From Chryseobacterium indicum (GTDB lineage Bacteria; Bacteroidota; Bacteroidia; Flavobacteriales; Weeksellaceae): a stretch of DNA of 64,000 nt. Where the stretch lies: contig NZ_JACSGT010000003.1 in the NCBI RefSeq assembly GCF_021504595.1, positions 1-64,000 of the forward strand, written 5' to 3'. The first letter of the stretch is position 1, and every line of letters begins with the position of its first letter. Made by a program: the position numbers and the translations under genes. The notes under the pieces are model-generated. The model was not told the DNA's origin. It made no database searches and saw only the letters and a program-made list of their open reading frames with translations. Positions 61,391 to 64,000 of this stretch are shown here, one piece after another.

Positions 61391-63487
61391 TTATTCCCTG
61401 TTTTTTACCATTACCCAACCTGAATACTTGAATAAGGTGTTCTTCTTATCATTTTCATTCCAAGAAACCGAATACCAGTAAGTTCCTGTTGGGACTTTTT
61501 TGCCTCCGATGGTTCCATCCCACGTATAATTTCTGAATTTATCCGCCTTGAAAACAAGCGTACCGTACCTGTCGAAAACACTCAATACCAAATTCTGTTT
61601 GTATCCTAAAGCTGAATAATTGATCACATCATTTACTCCGTCTCCATTTGGTGTAATTACATTTACCAAATTAGGAACAACCACAGTAATATCAATCGGT
61701 TCGCAATTGTAGGCATCTTTTACAAAAACTCTGCTGTCTCCTCTCGGAACATTGGTAAATACATTGGAATCCTGCCATTTAATCCCGTCAAGAGAATATT
61801 TATACGGAGCGGTTCCGCCTGAAACATTTACTGTTATGGTATTGTTGGTAATATCAACCGTAGAAATCACAGGCTGCTCAGAAGCATAAACTTTTACAAT
61901 CTGTCTGGTAATACAGTTACCACTTTTTAATTTCACCCAATACGTTCCCACTCCTACATTACTGATTGTCTGTGTAGTGGCTCCTGTACTCCATTCATAA
62001 CCTGTAAATGCGGAACCTGCATCTAATGTCGTTTTATCTTCCATACAGATGATTTTGTCTTTCAGAATGGTGGAATATACCGGCTGAATAACCACCAGAT
62101 TTACTTTTGCAATTGCAAAACAGTTATTGGAATTGAATACTTTGACGTAAATGACACCGTTGGAAGCAATATAGTTTGAAAATCCTACGATTTCGTTCGT
62201 ACCGTTCTGTGCATCTGCTAAAGAAGGATAGTATTTTTTAGTCGTTCCACTTTGCGTGGTTACTGTCGCAAGGGAAAGATCAAAGAGTCCCGTAGAAGGA
62301 TCAGCTTCAATAAAGCAGGTTCTTAAAGTAGCTTCTGTAACGACGACAACCGGATAAAACTTCAGAATAATCTGCGCAATTGCCACACAACCATATTGAG
62401 AAGTAATTTTAACGTATACCGTTCCTTCTGCCGAAACGAAATTAGTAGTATTTGTAATGGGATTTATTCCCGCATTAAGATCTGAAAGTGAATTATAATA
62501 AACCTTTACTGCGGTAGGATCTCCAAAAACAGCAGCAGAAGTTAAATCGTAAATTCCGGTTCCGGCATTGTTGTTATTACAACTGTATAGCGTAACATTG
62601 GTTCCCGAAATATTTCCGTATTTAAATTTGAAAGCTCCCACCTGCCTGCAGGAATTGATAGGGTTATTAGGGTTTGCAGGATCCTGATAATGAATACTGT
62701 AATAATATGTAATAGTAGTATTAATGGTGATAGGCGACAAAATAGGATTTGCTCCGGAAAGAGCGTCATTTTGTGAAGTGTGATAACTGATCTGGAAATT
62801 ACTGTTTCCATTTAAAATTCCGGAAGATAAAGTACTAAAATCAAAAACCATAGGATTTTCGCAGACAATAATTTCTCTTGGACTGGCAGGATTGGCAGCG
62901 GGAGCTCCCGGCGGAATAAAAGGATGAGTCTGAATGCTAGGATCCGTAAACGGTGAAGCCAATGTTGCGGTTCCTCCCCACGTTAGAGAAAAAGGAGCCA
63001 TTGTAGGATTAAGAACATCTACCCAATTGTCTATATACAGATAATATGTCTGTCCCGGTAAAACATCCATGTATTTACAGTACGGCGTTAATGATCCTCC
63101 TGCAGCGCTTAAAATCGTACTCGTCATATTCATCCCTGTGGAAGCTCCTACTCCGATGACGGTTGCTGCATTACAGCGAATCGGAGAACCAAGACTTGCA
63201 CAGTTGGCATTCGGTCCGTAGATCGCCCAGTCGTAATCTGCATTAGGATCTGTAGGAATGAGATCGAAAGTAAGCGTTCCGCCTGTTGCAATGGTAAATT
63301 TATACCAGATTGAATTATGCTCACCGGAAGATAAACATCCTCCTAAATTTTCGTTAACATTCCCGATTCCCATGGGAGAATAAGTAATATTCGAATTTCC
63401 GCATACCGCAAGAGCGGATGAACAGTCTGCCTGAGCGAAAAAAATAGATGAAATAAAAAGTAAGAAAAGAAGTAGAATTTTTTTCAT
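61391..63487 (-). CDS. Secreted protein with T9SS type B sorting domain
   Basis: 698 aa with a signal peptide (MKKILLLFLLFISSIFFAQ). After a PEP_C-like adhesive part (GCLSSGEHNSIWYKFTI...TYYLYIDNW) come several beta-sandwich repeats that share the FVSAEGTVYVKITS type strand, and a C-terminal CHU_C / type B sorting domain (VNVITPNGDGVNDVI, DRYGTLVFKAD, GKKVPTGTYWYSV, GWVMVKNRE). It is exported through the T9SS encoded near 44-49 kb. The cargo is probably a surface adhesin or gliding adhesin. Confidence 0.93.
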   Translation of the reverse strand: MKKILLLFLLFISSIFFAQADCSSALAVCGNSNITYSPMGIGNVNENLGGCLSSGEHNSIWYKFTIATGGTLTFDLIPTDPNADYDWAIYGPNANCASLGSPIRCNAATVIGVGASTGMNMTSTILSAAGGSLTPYCKYMDVLPGQTYYLYIDNWVDVLNPTMAPFSLTWGGTATLASPFTDPSIQTHPFIPPGAPAANPASPREIIVCENPMVFDFSTLSSGILNGNSNFQISYHTSQNDALSGANPILSPITINTTITYYYSIHYQDPANPNNPINSCRQVGAFKFKYGNISGTNVTLYSCNNNNAGTGIYDLTSAAVFGDPTAVKVYYNSLSDLNAGINPITNTTNFVSAEGTVYVKITSQYGCVAIAQIILKFYPVVVVTEATLRTCFIEADPSTGLFDLSLATVTTQSGTTKKYYPSLADAQNGTNEIVGFSNYIASNGVIYVKVFNSNNCFAIAKVNLVVIQPVYSTILKDKIICMEDKTTLDAGSAFTGYEWSTGATTQTISNVGVGTYWVKLKSGNCITRQIVKVYASEQPVISTVDITNNTITVNVSGGTAPYKYSLDGIKWQDSNVFTNVPRGDSRVFVKDAYNCEPIDITVVVPNLVNVITPNGDGVNDVINYSALGYKQNLVLSVFDRYGTLVFKADKFRNYTWDGTIGGKKVPTGTYWYSVSWNENDKKNTLFKYSGWVMVKNRE

Positions 63488-63532
63488 ATCATGCTGATTT
63501 GGTTATTAATTGAAATGCAATTTGTTGTCTAT

Positions 63533-63563
63533 CAAATATAAACAATTCTAATTAAAAACAAAA
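63533..63563 (-). promoter_or_regulatory. Promoter of the T9SS type B gene
   Basis: Minus strand -33 TTTTG (63559-63563) and -7 TATATTTG (63533-63540) with 18-nt spacing; full consensus. Confidence 0.65.
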
Positions 63564-63618
63564 GCTTGAACGAAAATAATTCAACAAAAACTAAATAACA
63601 ATAAATATTTTTCAGCAA

Positions 63619-64000
63619 TTACTTGATACTTGTAATATTTCCGCAAAGGTTTTCCAGATGAAAAATCTTATGAAACGGGCTGTTTACTTTTTGCAGATGT
63701 TCCTTATCCTGAATAAAAGTATAACGCGAAGCGATGGAATTCATATCCGAAACAATAACGAGCCAACATTCGTCGACCGAAGTATCGTAATAAGGAAATT
63801 TTTCGTTCTTTTTTTCAATCAGCTCTACAATTTTCTCGGAACATAATTCATCAAAAAGATTCATATTATACTCATGGGTAATAAAAACATTTCTTCGGTG
63901 GAAAGATTTCCGGATGCTTTTTACATTTCCTGCAGGCTTTCCTTTTTTGATGCTTTTATAAATATTTAAAATGATTTCCTGCTGATTTTCCGGAGAATCC
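63619..64000 (-). CDS. Partial gene of unknown function, truncated by the window edge
   Basis: The reading frame stays open from the stop at 63619 through the last base of the window, giving at least 126 residues of C-terminal sequence. The ATG at 63864 is therefore probably internal. The upstream part reads NQQEIILNIYKSIKKGKPAGNV-like, basic and helical; the rest has DECWLVIVSDMNSIASRYTF. No family recognised. The start lies beyond 64000. Confidence 0.65.
   Translation of the reverse strand, partial: DSPENQQEIILNIYKSIKKGKPAGNVKSIRKSFHRRNVFITHEYNMNLFDELCSEKIVELIEKKNEKFPYYDTSVDECWLVIVSDMNSIASRYTFIQDKEHLQKVNSPFHKIFHLENLCGNITSIK

Noticed and set aside
1..64000. CRISPR arrays, prophage or transposase genes
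   Set aside because: No regularly spaced repeats of the CRISPR type, integrase, terminase or transposase motifs were recognised; the inverted repeats described lack any coding partner.

Overview
This AT-rich window looks like a chromosomal segment of a Flavobacteriia member, most likely a Chryseobacterium-type (Weeksellaceae) bacterium. The indicators are a complete gldK-gldL-gldM-gldN block (gliding / type IX secretion), a T9SS type B sorting domain, DUF4270 and GLPGLI proteins, a PNGase F-like glycosidase of the Elizabethkingia/Chryseobacterium type, and many Bacteroidetes sigma-A promoters of the form TAnnTTTG. No rRNA, phage, IS transposase or CRISPR array was seen.

Layout. 1-2.6 kb: a candidate 6S-like structured RNA, a small membrane protein, PhnA/YjdM, and an RsmB/NSUN-type RNA m5C methyltransferase. 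2.6-5 kb: a mobile-element-like inverted-repeat spacer and a secreted GLPGLI + PNGase F-like fusion. 5-10 kb: asparagine synthase B, a secreted unknown, a DHA2 drug exporter, and a spacer with three hairpins. 10-14.6 kb: a stress/detoxification block (two pirins around a UBA-like protein, then an FMN reductase, a TMEM175 channel, YjdI, OsmC and YjdJ, almost back to back). 14.7-18.6 kb: a Na+/solute symporter and a transketolase split into two subunits. 18.7-20.7 kb: a TetR-SnoaL unit with a clear palindromic operator, a membrane protein and Lrp/AsnC.

20.8-30.3 kb: a giant TamB-like protein divergent from tsaD with only 4 bp between the start codons, RsmE, TrmH, a lipoprotein, L-asparaginase and tRNA-Ser(GGA). 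30.5-34 kb: orphan secreted/cytosolic proteins, an apparently frameshifted membrane gene, and a TPR-AraC regulator. 34.6-40.4 kb: a tripartite RND efflux operon (adaptor, permease, outer-membrane factor). 41.7-44.1 kb: two lipoproteins (MliC-like, META), SemiSWEET and an FAD oxidoreductase.

44.2-53.3 kb (minus strand): a starch-synthase-like protein, DUF4270, glmS, then gldKLMN, i.e. cell-envelope precursor supply next to the T9SS motor. 53.4-57 kb: panC, a four-gene tRNA cluster (three Lys, one Leu) with a recent tandem duplication, aroK, an S4 protein and an FKBP-like lipoprotein. 57-64 kb: glutamate-synthase-like FMN protein, MtaB, a transglutaminase-like protein, a DinB-fold protein, a T9SS type B cargo protein, and the 3' part of a gene that runs off the right edge.

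The most interesting items are the GLPGLI-PNGase fusion, the 6S-like RNA, the starch synthase homologue that lacks its substrate loop and second domain, the tsaD promoter buried inside tamB, the homopolymer frameshift at 32.1 kb, the TetR operator, and several orphan terminators in gene-free spacers.
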